Assembly (NCBI RefSeq): GCF_000507765.1 | Contig: NZ_KI669405.1 | Coordinates: forward strand, 1-64,000 | From: Streptococcus parasanguinis CC87K | GTDB taxonomy: Bacteria > Bacillota > Bacilli > Lactobacillales > Streptococcaceae | Reading direction: 5' to 3' | DNA: 64,000 bases | In this document: positions 8,262 to 17,266 of the stretch, one piece after another | Layout of the letters: each line of letters begins with the position of its first letter | Position numbering within the stretch: position 1 is the stretch's first letter | Program-made: the position numbers and the translations under genes | The notes under the pieces: generated by a model | Database searches by the model: none | Seen by the model: only the letters and a program-made list of their open reading frames with translations | Told to the model about the DNA's origin: nothing

Positions 8262-9494
8262 ATGTCTACAAATCGTGTTGTTGTTACAGGTTACGGCGTA
8301 ACCTCACCAATCGGTAATACACCAGAAGAATTTTGGAACAGTCTTCATGACGGTAAAATTGGTATCAAACCAATTACGAAGTTCGATGCTTCTGAAATTC
8401 CAGTCTTTAACGCTGGTGAAATCCAAGATTTCCCGTTCGATAAGTACTTTGTGAAAAAAGATACTAACCGTATGGACACTTACTCACTTTATGCGATTTA
8501 TGCTGCTATGGAAGCTCTTGAAAATTCAGGCTTGAACATGGAAGAAGAAGATCGTGATCGTGTTGGTGTCATCGTGTCATCTGGTATCGGTGGTCTTCAA
8601 GAACTTGAAGATCAAATCATTCGTATGCACGAACGTGGGATGAAACGTATCAAACCAATGTTTATCCCTAAAGCACTTTCAAACATGGGTGCTGGTAACA
8701 TTGCTCTTAAAATTGGTGCTCAAGGGGTATGTAAATCAGTGACGACTGCTTGTGCCTCTGCCAATGATGCAATCGGTGAAGCCTTCCGTGAAATTAAATT
8801 CGGTTTGCATGATGTTGTCTTGGCTGGTGGTGCTGAAGCTTCAATCACTAAGATTGGTATTGGTGGTTTCAATGCTCTTACAGCACTTTCAACAACAGAG
8901 GATCCAGAACGTTCATCAATTCCATTTGATAAAGACCGTAATGGTTTTGTTATGGGTGAAGGTGCAGGGGTTCTCGTTATCGAAAGCTTGGAACATGCCC
9001 AAAAACGTGGTGCTAACATCTTGGCTGAGATTGTTGGTTACGGATCAAACTGTGATGCCTACCATATGACAACGCCAACACCAGACGGTTCAGGTGCTGC
9101 AAAAGCGATTAAATTGGCGATCAATGAAGCTGGTATCAAGCCTGAAGATGTCGATTATGTCAATGCACATGGTACATCTACACCTGCCAATGAAAAAGGT
9201 GAAAGTGGAGCTATCGTTTCTGTACTTGGTAAAGAAGTTCCTGTATCATCTACTAAATCATTTACTGGTCACTTGCTTGGTGCTGCTGGTGCAGTTGAGG
9301 CGATTGCTACCATCGAAGCTATTCGTCATAGCTTTGTACCAAAAACGGCTGGGACCAAAGAATTGTCTGACTACATTGAAGCCAATGTTGTTTATGGTGA
9401 AGGCCAAGAAGCTGATATTCAGTACGCTATCTCAAACACCTTTGGTTTTGGAGGACACAATGCTGTTCTGGCCTTTAAACGTTGGGAGGGTTAA
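8262..9494 (+). CDS. fabF: beta-ketoacyl-ACP synthase II FabF
   Basis: Main elongation condensing enzyme. It has 410 residues and a thiolase fold with the Cys-His-His triad: C164 in TTACASAND, H303 in NAHGTSTPAN and H337 in SFTGHLLGAAGA, with K332 just before. The Phe/Gly-rich C-terminal SNTFGFGGHNAVLAF is intact. AAAAGGAG precedes the ATG. In streptococci FabF is the only elongation synthase besides FabH, so it also elongates the cis-3 product of FabM. Confidence 0.97.
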   Translation: MSTNRVVVTGYGVTSPIGNTPEEFWNSLHDGKIGIKPITKFDASEIPVFNAGEIQDFPFDKYFVKKDTNRMDTYSLYAIYAAMEALENSGLNMEEEDRDRVGVIVSSGIGGLQELEDQIIRMHERGMKRIKPMFIPKALSNMGAGNIALKIGAQGVCKSVTTACASANDAIGEAFREIKFGLHDVVLAGGAEASITKIGIGGFNALTALSTTEDPERSSIPFDKDRNGFVMGEGAGVLVIESLEHAQKRGANILAEIVGYGSNCDAYHMTTPTPDGSGAAKAIKLAINEAGIKPEDVDYVNAHGTSTPANEKGESGAIVSVLGKEVPVSSTKSFTGHLLGAAGAVEAIATIEAIRHSFVPKTAGTKELSDYIEANVVYGEGQEADIQYAISNTFGFGGHNAVLAFKRWEG

Positions 9495-9497
9495 TTC

Positions 9498-9986
9498 ATG
9501 AATATTTCTGAAATCAAAGATTTGTTGGCTCAATTTGATGCGTCAACTTTGCGTGAATTCTCATATAAAAATAACGGCGAAGAATTGAATTTGAGTAAAA
9601 ACCAAACTAGTTCAGTTGCGGCTACACCGGTAGCCCCTGCGGTTGAAGTGGTAGCGGCCCCTCAAACTCCTGCAGTAGCCCCTGTTGTTGAAGCACCAGC
9701 AACTCCAGCTGTAGCGGCTGAAACAGTTGCTGCTCCAGCTCAAGAGGCTGAAGGTGATGTCGTTGAAAGTCCATTGGTTGGTGTGGCTTACTTGTCACCA
9801 GCTCCGGATAAACCAGCCTTCGTATCTGTAGGAGACAAGGTCACTAAGGGTCAAACACTCTTAATTATCGAAGCCATGAAAGTGATGAATGAAGTCCCAG
9901 CACCTAAAGATGGGGTGGTCACTGAAATTTTGGTAACGAATGAAGAAATGGTTGAATTTGGAAAAGGATTGGTTCGAATTAAATGA
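9498..9986 (+). CDS. accB: acetyl-CoA carboxylase biotin carboxyl carrier protein AccB
   Basis: Carries biotin between the carboxylase (AccC) and the carboxyltransferase (AccDA). It has 162 residues. Residues 1-35 form the N-terminal helical region; a flexible Ala/Pro/Val-rich linker runs from about 38 to 90. The C-terminal biotinyl domain has biotin attached to K128 in IEAMKVMNE. It begins three bases after the fabF stop and its end overlaps the fabZ start (AAATGACA), so it is translationally coupled on both sides. Confidence 0.96.
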   Translation: MNISEIKDLLAQFDASTLREFSYKNNGEELNLSKNQTSSVAATPVAPAVEVVAAPQTPAVAPVVEAPATPAVAAETVAAPAQEAEGDVVESPLVGVAYLSPAPDKPAFVSVGDKVTKGQTLLIIEAMKVMNEVPAPKDGVVTEILVTNEEMVEFGKGLVRIK

Positions 9987-10408
9987 CAATTGATATAAAT
10001 GCTATTCGTGAGGCTTTGCCGCATCGTTACCCAATGCTTTTGGTGGATCGCGTTTTAGAAACAAGCGAAGATACGATTGTTGCCATTAAAAACGTGACAA
10101 TTAATGAACCATTTTTTAATGGACATTTTCCACAGTATCCTGTTATGCCAGGTGTTCTCATCATGGAAGCTTTGGCACAAACAGCAGGTGTACTAGAGTT
10201 GTCAAAACCTGAAAATAAAGGGAAATTAGTCTTTTATGCAGGGATGGACAAGGTGAAGTTTAAAAAACAAGTCGTTCCAGGAGATCAACTGGTGATGACA
10301 GCTACTTTTGTCAAACGTCGTGGAACAATTGCTGTTGTTGAAGCGAAAGCAGAGGTAGATGGTAAGCTTGCAGCTTCAGGAACACTTACTTTTGCAATTG
10401 GAAATTAA
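9983..10408 (+). CDS. fabZ: 3-hydroxyacyl-ACP dehydratase FabZ
   Basis: Dehydrates 3-hydroxyacyl-ACP to trans-2-enoyl-ACP. It has 141 residues with a hot-dog fold: [12 protein letters not shown] at the start, then the active-site helix with His in [12 protein letters not shown] and the catalytic Glu in [11 protein letters not shown]. The start codon overlaps the accB stop. Like other streptococcal FabZ, it makes only the trans product and relies on FabM for the cis branch. Confidence 0.97.
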   Translation: MTIDINAIREALPHRYPMLLVDRVLETSEDTIVAIKNVTINEPFFNGHFPQYPVMPGVLIMEALAQTAGVLELSKPENKGKLVFYAGMDKVKFKKQVVPGDQLVMTATFVKRRGTIAVVEAKAEVDGKLAASGTLTFAIGN

Positions 10409-10421
10409 GAAAGGCCTATCT

Positions 10422-11786
10422 ATGTTTCGTAAGATCTTAATCGCCAATCGTGGTGAGATTGCAGTTCGCATTATTCGTGCAGCTCGTGAACTTGGCATCG
10501 AGACGGTTGCGGTGTATTCTACTGCTGATAAAGAAGCCTTGCATACCTTACTAGCGGATGAAGCAGTCTGTATTGGACCTGCTAAATCAACAGAATCTTA
10601 TTTAAATATGAGTGCTGTCTTGTCTGCTGCTGTTTTAACAGGTGCAGAAGCCATTCATCCTGGTTTTGGGTTTTTAAGTGAAAACTCAAAATTTGCAACC
10701 ATGTGTGAGGAAGTAGGCATTAAATTTATCGGTCCATCTGCTAAAGTCATGGATATGATGGGGGATAAGATTAATGCTCGTAAACAGATGATCAAAGCAG
10801 GAGTACCTGTTATTCCTGGATCAGATGGTGAAGTGTATACTGCTGAAGAAGCCCTCGAGATTGCCGAACGCATCGGTTATCCTGTGATGTTGAAAGCATC
10901 TGCGGGAGGCGGTGGTAAAGGAATTCGGAAGGTTGAAAAACCAGAGGATCTGGTTGCTGCTTTTGAATCAGCTTCCTCAGAAGCTCAAGCTGCTTTTGGG
11001 AATGGTGCCATGTATATGGAGCGGGTGATTTATCCTGCACGCCACATTGAAGTACAAATTTTAGCGGATCAGCATGGACATGTCGTTCACTTAGGTGAAC
11101 GTGATTGCTCTCTTCAACGGAACAATCAAAAAGTTCTAGAAGAATCCCCTTCGATTGCCATCGGAAAAACGCTTCGCAATCGCATTGGTTCTGCTGCTGT
11201 TCGGGCAGCTGAGTCAGTTGGATATGAGAATGCTGGAACGATTGAATTCTTGTATGATGAAGGCAAGGGTGAGTTCTACTTCATGGAAATGAATACCCGT
11301 GTGCAAGTAGAGCATCCTGTTACAGAATTTGTAACAGGAGTTGATATCGTTAAGGAACAGATTAAAATCGCAGCTGGCCAAGAATTATCCGTTACTCAAG
11401 AGGATATTGTCATTAAAGGCCATGCGATTGAATGCCGGATCAATGCGGAAAATCCTTCCTTCAACTTTGCACCAAGCCCAGGTAAGATCACTAATCTCTA
11501 TCTTCCAAGTGGTGGGGTTGGCTTGCGTGTGGATTCTGCTGTGTATCCTGGTTATACGATTCCGCCATACTATGATAGTATGATTGCCAAGATCATTGTC
11601 CATGGGGAAAATCGCTTTGATGCACTGATGAAAATGCAGCGTGCTCTTTATGAGTTGGAAATCGATGGTGTCACCACCAATAGTAATTTCCAGTTGGATT
11701 TGATCTCAGATTCGCATGTGATCGCTGGTGATTACGACACTGCATTTTTGATGGAACAATTCCTTCCAAATTATAATAAGGAATGA
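10422..11786 (+). CDS. accC: acetyl-CoA carboxylase biotin carboxylase subunit AccC
   Basis: ATP-dependent carboxylation of biotin on AccB. It has 454 residues. The N-terminal domain begins MFRKILIANRGEIAVRI. The ATP-grasp glycine loop is GGGGKGI (about residues 163-169), and EMNTRVQVEHPVTE holds the metal and catalytic residues. I start at ATG 10422, the conserved family N-terminus. A longer frame reaching back to 10359 would overlap fabZ extensively and is not needed. A strong double hairpin follows the stop before accD. Confidence 0.97.
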   Translation: MFRKILIANRGEIAVRIIRAARELGIETVAVYSTADKEALHTLLADEAVCIGPAKSTESYLNMSAVLSAAVLTGAEAIHPGFGFLSENSKFATMCEEVGIKFIGPSAKVMDMMGDKINARKQMIKAGVPVIPGSDGEVYTAEEALEIAERIGYPVMLKASAGGGGKGIRKVEKPEDLVAAFESASSEAQAAFGNGAMYMERVIYPARHIEVQILADQHGHVVHLGERDCSLQRNNQKVLEESPSIAIGKTLRNRIGSAAVRAAESVGYENAGTIEFLYDEGKGEFYFMEMNTRVQVEHPVTEFVTGVDIVKEQIKIAAGQELSVTQEDIVIKGHAIECRINAENPSFNFAPSPGKITNLYLPSGGVGLRVDSAVYPGYTIPPYYDSMIAKIIVHGENRFDALMKMQRALYELEIDGVTTNSNFQLDLISDSHVIAGDYDTAFLMEQFLPNYNKE

Positions 11787-11789
11787 TGA

Positions 11790-11845
11790 AAAAGCCTGGA
11801 GTTGTGAGGGAAGTATGAACATCATCTTCACAGTTTCAGGCTTTT
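11790..11845 (+). terminator. 20-bp intercistronic hairpin between accC and accD
   Basis: The 5' arm at 11790-11809 (starting AAAAGCCTGG) and the 3' arm at 11826-11845 (ending CAGGCTTTT) pair along 20 positions with only G-U wobbles and no mismatch as RNA. The T tract is short (TTTTAT). It may be a partial terminator or an mRNA processing/stability element. A second small hairpin lies at 11852-11872. Confidence 0.6.
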
Positions 11846-11851
11846 ATAGTA

Positions 11852-11872
11852 ATGCTGCAGATACTGTAGCAT
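11852..11872 (+). other. second small hairpin before accD
   Basis: ATGCTGCAG (11852-11860) and CTGTAGCAT (11864-11872) form a 9-bp stem with one G-U pair and a 3-base loop. It ends only a few bases before the accD Shine-Dalgarno (AAGGAG, about 11879-11884), so it could influence accD translation. Confidence 0.45.
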
Positions 11873-11889
11873 ATTATAAGGAGTAAGTA

Positions 11890-12756
11890 ATGGCATTATT
11901 TTCTAAAAAAGATAAATATATTCGGATCAATCCGAATAGGTCAGCCTGGAAGGAGCCTCAGCCAAAACCTGAAGTTCCTGATGAACTATTTTCACAATGC
12001 CCAGGTTGTAAACATACCATTTACCAAAAGGATTTAGGTAGTGAGCGTGTCTGCCCGAATTGTGGCTATACCTTCCGTATTTCTGCTAAAGAACGCTTGG
12101 CGCTGACAGTGGATCCAGCTAGCTTTGAAGAAATGTTTACAGGAATCGAAACGACAGATCCTTTGAATTTCCCAAATTATAAGAAGAAACTAGCAGCAGT
12201 GCGGGAAATGACAGGACTGGATGAAGCTGTCCTGACTGGAACTGCCTTGATTAAAGGTCAAAAAGTTGCGCTTGGGATCATGGATTCCAACTTTATCATG
12301 GCTTCAATGGGTTCTGTAGTAGGCGAAAAAATTACTCGTTTATTTGAATTTGCGACAAAAGAAAAATTGCCAGTTGTTCTTTTTACCGCTTCCGGTGGTG
12401 CTCGGATGCAAGAAGGAATCGTGAGTTTGATGCAAATGGCAAAAATTTCTGCGGCTGTTCAACGCCATTCCAAAGAAAAATTATTCTATTTGACGGTATT
12501 GACAGATCCGACAACTGGTGGGGTGACAGCCTCATTTGCTATGGAAGGTGATATTATCATGGCAGAGAGTCAAGCCTTGGTCGGGTTTGCTGGTCGACGC
12601 GTGATCGAATCAACTGTGCGTGAAAAATTGCCTGATGATTTCCAAAAAGCAGAATTTCTACAAGAACATGGATTTGTAGACTTGATCGTGGAGAGAAGTC
12701 AAATCCGAGCGACAGTTGGACAATTATTAGCCCTTCATGGAGGTAAACATGAGTAA
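11890..12756 (+). CDS. accD: acetyl-CoA carboxylase carboxyltransferase subunit beta AccD
   Basis: With AccA it transfers the carboxyl group from biotin to acetyl-CoA, giving malonyl-CoA. It has 288 residues. An N-terminal zinc ribbon is formed by C37, C40, C55 and C58 (CPGC and CPNC); the bacterial zinc ribbon is known to bind nucleic acid and the complex to autoregulate in E. coli. The crotonase-type carboxyltransferase core follows, with [12 protein letters not shown] and [15 protein letters not shown] lies behind AAGGAG. The stop overlaps the accA start (ATGAGTAA). Confidence 0.97.
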   Translation: MALFSKKDKYIRINPNRSAWKEPQPKPEVPDELFSQCPGCKHTIYQKDLGSERVCPNCGYTFRISAKERLALTVDPASFEEMFTGIETTDPLNFPNYKKKLAAVREMTGLDEAVLTGTALIKGQKVALGIMDSNFIMASMGSVVGEKITRLFEFATKEKLPVVLFTASGGARMQEGIVSLMQMAKISAAVQRHSKEKLFYLTVLTDPTTGGVTASFAMEGDIIMAESQALVGFAGRRVIESTVREKLPDDFQKAEFLQEHGFVDLIVERSQIRATVGQLLALHGGKHE

Positions 12757-13519
12757 AATAACACAGATTATTAAAGAAGCACGTGACCAAGGAAGATTGA
12801 CTGCGCTTGATTTTGCTCAAGGAATTTTTGATGATTTTATCGAATTGCATGGAGATCGAAACTTCCGTGATGATGGTGCGGTGATTGGTGGGATTGGACG
12901 CTTAGGCGATCAAACGGTTACAGTCGTTGGAATCCAAAAAGGAAAAAATCTTCAGGATAATCTAAAACGTAATTTTGGGCAACCACATCCAGAAGGCTAT
13001 CGAAAAGCTTTGCGTCTCATGAAGCAAGCGGAGAAATTTGGCCGTCCAGTTGTGACCTTTATCAATACAGCGGGTGCTTATCCCGGTGTTGGTGCTGAAG
13101 AACGAGGACAAGGGGAAGCCATTGCCCGCAACCTCATGGAAATGAGTGATCTAAAAGTTCCAATTATCGCGATTATCATCGGAGAAGGTGGCTCTGGTGG
13201 TGCCTTGGCTCTTGCTGTGGCAGATAAGGTCTGGATGCTTGAGAACTCCATCTATGCGGTCTTGAGTCCAGAAGGTTTTGCCTCTATTCTTTGGAAAGAT
13301 GGAAGTCGTGCCATGGAAGCAGCAGAGTTGATGAAGATTACTTCTCACGAATTGTTAAATATGGAAATTGTCGATAAGGTGATTCCCGAGCATGGATTTT
13401 CAAATGGAGAACTACTGGCTCAAGTGAAGAAGGAATTACAGGAAGAGTTAAAGGTTTTACAAGCCTTGCCTCTCGAAGATCTTTTGGAGCAACGCTACCA
13501 ACGTTTTCGTAAATATTAA
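12749..13519 (+). CDS. accA: acetyl-CoA carboxylase carboxyltransferase subunit alpha AccA
   Basis: Alpha partner of AccD. It has 256 residues starting [16 protein letters not shown]; the ATG at 12749 overlaps the accD stop and is preceded by GGAGG. The core contains [20 protein letters not shown] and [18 protein letters not shown], the two oxyanion-hole regions. An extension to an upstream in-frame ATG at 12737 is possible but the Shine-Dalgarno favours 12749. It is the last gene of the fab/acc locus and is followed by a strong terminator. Confidence 0.96.
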   Translation: MSKITQIIKEARDQGRLTALDFAQGIFDDFIELHGDRNFRDDGAVIGGIGRLGDQTVTVVGIQKGKNLQDNLKRNFGQPHPEGYRKALRLMKQAEKFGRPVVTFINTAGAYPGVGAEERGQGEAIARNLMEMSDLKVPIIAIIIGEGGSGGALALAVADKVWMLENSIYAVLSPEGFASILWKDGSRAMEAAELMKITSHELLNMEIVDKVIPEHGFSNGELLAQVKKELQEELKVLQALPLEDLLEQRYQRFRKY

Positions 13520-13555
13520 AAAACTGAGCTTGCAATTTGCAAGACTCAGTTTTTT
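13518..13555. terminator. bidirectional terminator between accA and serS
   Basis: AAAAAACTGAG (13518-13528) pairs with CTCAGTTTTTT (13545-13555), with an inner CTTGCA/TGCAAG stem. A and T runs flank it on both sides, so it can serve accA and the convergent serS. Confidence 0.9.
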
Positions 13556-13561
13556 TAAACT

Positions 13562-14839
13562 TTATTTTGGTGCGATGACTTCTGCGCCACCCATGTATGG
13601 GCGAAGGACTTCTGGAATGGTCACAGAACCGTCTTCGTTTTGATAGTTTTCAAGAATAGCAGCAACGGTACGTCCGACAGCCAACCCAGAACCGTTCAAA
13701 GTGTGAAGGAGTTTTACCTTGCCATCTGCTTCATCACGGTAGCGGATTTGCGCACGGCGAGCTTGGAAATCTTCTGTATTGGAACAGCTTGAGATTTCAC
13801 GGTAGGTGTTTTGCGCTGGAATCCATACTTCTAAGTCGTAAGTCTTGGCAGCTGAGAAGCCCATGTCTCCAGTGGAGAGAGCTACCACACGGTATGGAAG
13901 GTTCAGTTTTTGAAGGATATTTTCAGCATTGATAACCATTTTTTCCAATTCATCATATGATTCTTCTGGCTTGGCAAATTTCACCATTTCAACCTTATGG
14001 AATTGGTGCAAACGGATCAATCCACGGGTATCACGACCGGCTGAACCAGCTTCTGAACGGAATGATGGACTCATAGCGGTGAAGTAGATTGGAAGGTCTT
14101 TTCCATCAAGAATTTCTTCGCGGTAGTAGTTCGTCAAAGGAACTTCAGCAGTTGGAATGAGGACATAATTAGTATCGCTAAGTTCAAAAGTATCTTCCTT
14201 GAATTTTGGATATTGTCCAGTACCAAACATAGAATCATGGTTGACCATGTAGGGTGTGATGACTTCAGTGTAGCCTTCCTTGCCATGTTCGTCCAACATG
14301 AAGTTGTAGATAGCGCGTTCTAAGCGAGCTCCAAGACCTTTGTAGAAGAGGAAACGAGCACCAGTAACTTTAGCCCCGCGTTCCCAGTCAAGGATATCAA
14401 GGCCTTCTCCTAAATCCCAGTGAGCTTTTGGTTCGAAGCCAAATTCGCGCGGTGTTCCCCAACGACGAACCTCAACGTTGTCATCCTCATCTGCTCCAAC
14501 AGGGACACTATCAGCAGGGATGTTTGGAAGGGTAGTAGTGAATTCAGTTAATTTGGCATCGATTTCAGCCAATTCTGTATCCAATGCTTTGACTTCTGCA
14601 GAGAGGGTTTGCATGGCAGCAATCTTATCATCTGCATTTTCTTTGTTGCGTTTAGCTTGTGCGATTTCAGCAGATACAGTGTTACGCTCTGCTTTGAGAT
14701 TTTCTACTTTGACTAAGATATCTCGACGTTTGGCATCGATTTCTTTCATTTCATTCAAAATAGCTGCATCTACGCCACGTGTTGCCAATTTTTTAGCAAC
14801 CGCATCAAAGTCTGTACGAATCCGTTTAATATCTAACAT
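13562..14839 (-). CDS. serS: seryl-tRNA synthetase
   Basis: Charges tRNA-Ser with serine; class II synthetase, cytosolic. It has 425 residues starting [18 protein letters not shown]. The N-terminal region to about residue 110 is a long antiparallel coiled coil that grips the tRNA long variable arm. The catalytic core contains [25 protein letters not shown] (motif 2 and surroundings, given here only as landmarks) and the C-terminal motif 3 [20 protein letters not shown] choose ATG 14839 with GGAGAAGCT before it; the longer frame would start inside the T-box terminator. Controlled by the serine T-box upstream. Confidence 0.97.
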   Translation of the reverse strand: MLDIKRIRTDFDAVAKKLATRGVDAAILNEMKEIDAKRRDILVKVENLKAERNTVSAEIAQAKRNKENADDKIAAMQTLSAEVKALDTELAEIDAKLTEFTTTLPNIPADSVPVGADEDDNVEVRRWGTPREFGFEPKAHWDLGEGLDILDWERGAKVTGARFLFYKGLGARLERAIYNFMLDEHGKEGYTEVITPYMVNHDSMFGTGQYPKFKEDTFELSDTNYVLIPTAEVPLTNYYREEILDGKDLPIYFTAMSPSFRSEAGSAGRDTRGLIRLHQFHKVEMVKFAKPEESYDELEKMVINAENILQKLNLPYRVVALSTGDMGFSAAKTYDLEVWIPAQNTYREISSCSNTEDFQARRAQIRYRDEADGKVKLLHTLNGSGLAVGRTVAAILENYQNEDGSVTIPEVLRPYMGGAEVIAPK

Positions 14840-15031
14840 AGCTTCTCCTTTAACAAAAAACACACCTGTTAGAGTGTTGGAGTGGCAGAGCCACGGTTCC
14901 ATCCAACTTCACAGGTGTGCACTTGATTCGATATTGTATTTTAAAGAAACGGTAGAATTTCAATTAAGATTTCTATCTGCTCGCAGTAACCGCAGACTTT
15001 CTGAAAGAGACTCTTAACTTACTTATCCGTT
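14840..15031 (-). promoter_or_regulatory. serine T-box riboswitch (serS leader)
   Basis: On the reverse strand the leader contains the T-box core GGATGGAACCGTGG (complement about 14891-14904). The terminator is built from CACACCTGT (complement of 14911-14919), GTTGGA/TCCAAC, GTGGC/GCCAC and ACAGGTGTG (complement of 14861-14869), followed by six U. Stem I is closed by AAACGG and CCGTTT. The likely specifier is UCU (Ser), followed by A, in ATTCTACCG on the 3' side. Uncharged tRNA-Ser should allow read-through. The class is clear; the specifier position is an inference. Confidence 0.85.
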
Positions 15032-15038
15032 TGCGTCT

Positions 15039-15067
15039 ATTATACAAGAAAAGATCCTATTTTGCAA
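15039..15067 (-). promoter_or_regulatory. serS promoter
   Basis: Reverse-strand -35 TTGCAA (complement of 15062-15067), 17-nt spacer, -10 TATAAT (complement of 15039-15044). The -35 lies inside the 3' end of the DUF956 gene. Confidence 0.8.
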
Positions 15068-15425
15068 ATAGATTTTTAATTTTAGCCGTGATGATTTGGA
15101 TCAACGTAGGAAGTTTGACAATTTTATCATTCCCTAGATGTTCCCGAGCAATCTTTAAAATTTTTCCAGAGTCTTTTGAAGCAAAGAGAAATTTTGATTC
15201 TCTGGTATAGATTTCAAAATGGCGGCTAATTTTACGTCCGGATACATTGGCTCCGATTCGCTCGATTTCTTGCCAGGGAATTTGGATGTAGTCTTCTACA
15301 TTTGCATCCGCATAAAATTCAAAAGCGGCATTCCCTACTAGGATTTTTCCAACCTTTCCCCCCACTCCAAGGTAAGAAACCCCTGTAGTATGGAATTCAA
15401 CGGTTTTATTCAATGATTGAGCCAT
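15057..15425 (-). CDS. DUF956 family protein (ManO-like)
   Basis: A 122-residue protein of the DUF956 family, which is regularly found next to the mannose PTS in streptococci and lactobacilli; its biochemical role is not established. The sequence reads as a small mixed alpha/beta domain with a PH/GRAM-like character (GRKISRHFEIYTRESKF), without membrane segments. It follows manN but is separated by a terminator (15467-15492) and has its own promoter (extended -10 TGATATAAT, complement of 15454-15459), so it can be transcribed without the PTS genes. The Shine-Dalgarno AGGAGG is close to ATG. Confidence 0.85.
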   Translation of the reverse strand: MAQSLNKTVEFHTTGVSYLGVGGKVGKILVGNAAFEFYADANVEDYIQIPWQEIERIGANVSGRKISRHFEIYTRESKFLFASKDSGKILKIAREHLGNDKIVKLPTLIQIITAKIKNLFAK

Positions 15426-15466
15426 GAGATCCTCCTGTATTGCTGTTCACTCCATTATATCATAAT

Positions 15467-15492
15467 AAAAAGAAGGCCGAAACCTTCTTTTT
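15467..15492. terminator. man operon terminator
   Basis: AAAAAGAAGG (15467-15476) and CCTTCTTTTT (15483-15492) with a 6-base loop. It lies between manN and the DUF956 gene on the reverse strand. Confidence 0.85.
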
Positions 15493-15505
15493 AGTTGATC
15501 TTTGC

Positions 15506-16417
15506 TTACATCAAGCCAGCAACGTGTGCTAATACACCGATTACAAAGAGGGCGATGATGATAGTGATTGGAGATACTTTTTTCTTCAACAACCACATAC
15601 AAGCAAAAGTAAGAAGTAATCCCATCAAACCAGGAATCAATGAATCCAAGTTTTGTTGGAAAGTCGTAACTTTTTCAGGTGTTTGAGAGAGACCTGAGCC
15701 AACTTGAGCGAAGGCTTCTTGGATACCCTTGTATCCTTCAGGAAGTTTATCCCAGTGGATATAAGCTTTGTCGCCTAATTTGACAGAAGAAACATTAAAG
15801 ATGAATTTAATAGATACCCAACGTTCTACCAAGACAGCGAGGATGAACATCCCAAGGATAGAAGCCCCTTTAGTGATGTCTTGCAAGATCCCACCAGACA
15901 TATCTTTGGTAATTTCAGAACCTGCTTTGTAGCCAAGTTCTTGCGTGTACCACAAGAAGGCCATACGAATCGCATTCCATGCGATAAAGAAGATGAGTGG
16001 GCCAAGGATGTTACCAGACGCAGCAAGTGATGCACCAAGAGCACCAAGGATAGGACGTACTGTAAACCAGAATACTGGATCTCCGATACCCGCCAAAGGA
16101 CCCATCATACCAATTTTAACCCCTTGGATAGCAGCATCGTCAATAGCAGCACCGTTTGCTCTTTCTTCTTCAAGAGCAAGCGTTACCCCGATGATAGGAG
16201 CGGCAACGTATGGGTGAGTGTTAAAGAATTCCATGTGACGCTCAAGAGCAGCCGCTTGGTCTTCTTTCTTTGTGTAGAGTTTTTTGATAGCTGGGATCAA
16301 TGAGTATGCCCAACCCAAGTTTTGCATCCGTTCATAGTTCCAAGAACCTTGCAAGAAGGTTGAACGCCACCAAACTTTTTGACGATCTGATTTAGATAAT
16401 TGTAATTTTTCAGTCAT
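15506..16417 (-). CDS. manN: PTS mannose-family transporter subunit IID
   Basis: Membrane subunit IID of the mannose-type phosphotransferase system, which with IIC forms the sugar channel for mannose, glucose and glucosamine. It has 303 residues. A soluble N-terminal half begins with LSKSDRQKVWWRSTFLQGSWNYERMQ-type sequence and contains GPLAGIGDPVFWFTVRPI. The C-terminal part ends with a hydrophobic helix (ITIIIALFVIGVLAHVAGLM). It is the last gene of manLMN, 18 bases after manM. This Man PTS is also the receptor for class IIa bacteriocins in related bacteria (family knowledge). Confidence 0.96.
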   Translation of the reverse strand: MTEKLQLSKSDRQKVWWRSTFLQGSWNYERMQNLGWAYSLIPAIKKLYTKKEDQAAALERHMEFFNTHPYVAAPIIGVTLALEEERANGAAIDDAAIQGVKIGMMGPLAGIGDPVFWFTVRPILGALGASLAASGNILGPLIFFIAWNAIRMAFLWYTQELGYKAGSEITKDMSGGILQDITKGASILGMFILAVLVERWVSIKFIFNVSSVKLGDKAYIHWDKLPEGYKGIQEAFAQVGSGLSQTPEKVTTFQQNLDSLIPGLMGLLLTFACMWLLKKKVSPITIIIALFVIGVLAHVAGLM

Positions 16418-16435
16418 GATAGTGTCACACCTTTC

Positions 16436-17239
16436 TTAATAGTCTTCGAGAATGTCGCCAATTGGATCGTTAGAAGTAGCGGCACCGCCACCTCCATTGC
16501 CACCTTTCTTAGAAAGAGTAAGGTAGATCAAGGCAAGGGCAACACCAATTGCTCCAAGAGCGATCAAAGTTAATTGGCTAACGGCTGCAAGAGCAAAACC
16601 GATGGCAAAGAATGGCCATACTTCACGGCTCGCCATCATGTTGATAACCATGGCATAACCAACGGCTACAACCATACCACCACCGATTTGCATTCCATCA
16701 GAGAGCCATTTTGGCATTTGTTCAAGAGCAGTTTTAACAGTTTCAGCAGGAATCATCAACAAGAGGGCTGCAGGAATGGCGATACGAAGACCTTGAAGAA
16801 GAAGGGCCACAAAGTGAGCGCGTTCTACACCTTTGATATCCCCTTTTCTAGCAGCAGCGTCGGCAGTGTGGACCAAACCAACGGAAAGGGTACGGACGAT
16901 CATGGTCAAGAAAAGACCAGCAACTGCAAGCGGAATAGCGACACTTTGAGCGACAGCGATTCCTTTTGCACTGAAGTCTCCCCCAAGTACCATGATGATG
17001 GCAGCAGCGACAGATGCAAGAGCAGCATCGGGTGCAACTGCGGCACCAATGTTTGCCCAGCCAAGTGCAATAAATTGAAGTGAACCACCAAGCATAACGC
17101 CAGCAGTCAGGTTACCTGTTACCAAACCGATTAAGGTACAAGCAACAAGTGGTTGGTGGAATTGGAATTGGTCAAGGATACCTTCAAGACCTGCTAAGAA
17201 GGCAACAACGACCACTAATACCATAGAAATAATAGACAT
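16436..17239 (-). CDS. manM: PTS mannose-family transporter subunit IIC
   Basis: Integral membrane subunit IIC of the mannose PTS, 267 residues, with repeated long hydrophobic segments. The N-terminal part has the IIC landmark GLVTGNLTAGVMLGGSLQFI and WANIGAAVAPDAA. The C-terminus is glycine-rich (KKGGNGGGGAATSNDP), normal for streptococcal ManM. It is encoded between manL and manN with short gaps, so all three should be made from one transcript. Confidence 0.96.
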   Translation of the reverse strand: MSIISMVLVVVVAFLAGLEGILDQFQFHQPLVACTLIGLVTGNLTAGVMLGGSLQFIALGWANIGAAVAPDAALASVAAAIIMVLGGDFSAKGIAVAQSVAIPLAVAGLFLTMIVRTLSVGLVHTADAAARKGDIKGVERAHFVALLLQGLRIAIPAALLLMIPAETVKTALEQMPKWLSDGMQIGGGMVVAVGYAMVINMMASREVWPFFAIGFALAAVSQLTLIALGAIGVALALIYLTLSKKGGNGGGGAATSNDPIGDILEDY

Positions 17240-17266
17240 GTTTAAAATCCTTTCGTAAGTAATCGA

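Noticed and set aside
9600..9750. Ala/Pro/Val near-repeats in accB as a possible repeat element
   Set aside because: This is the normal flexible linker of biotin carboxyl carrier proteins.
14478..15017. 179-codon forward frame opposite serS
   Set aside because: It is antisense to a clear synthetase gene and T-box, with composition mirroring serS codons; no start signals.
16574..17083. 169-codon forward frame opposite manM
   Set aside because: Antisense shadow of a membrane-protein gene; residues (His, Thr, Asn-rich) reflect reverse reading of hydrophobic codons.
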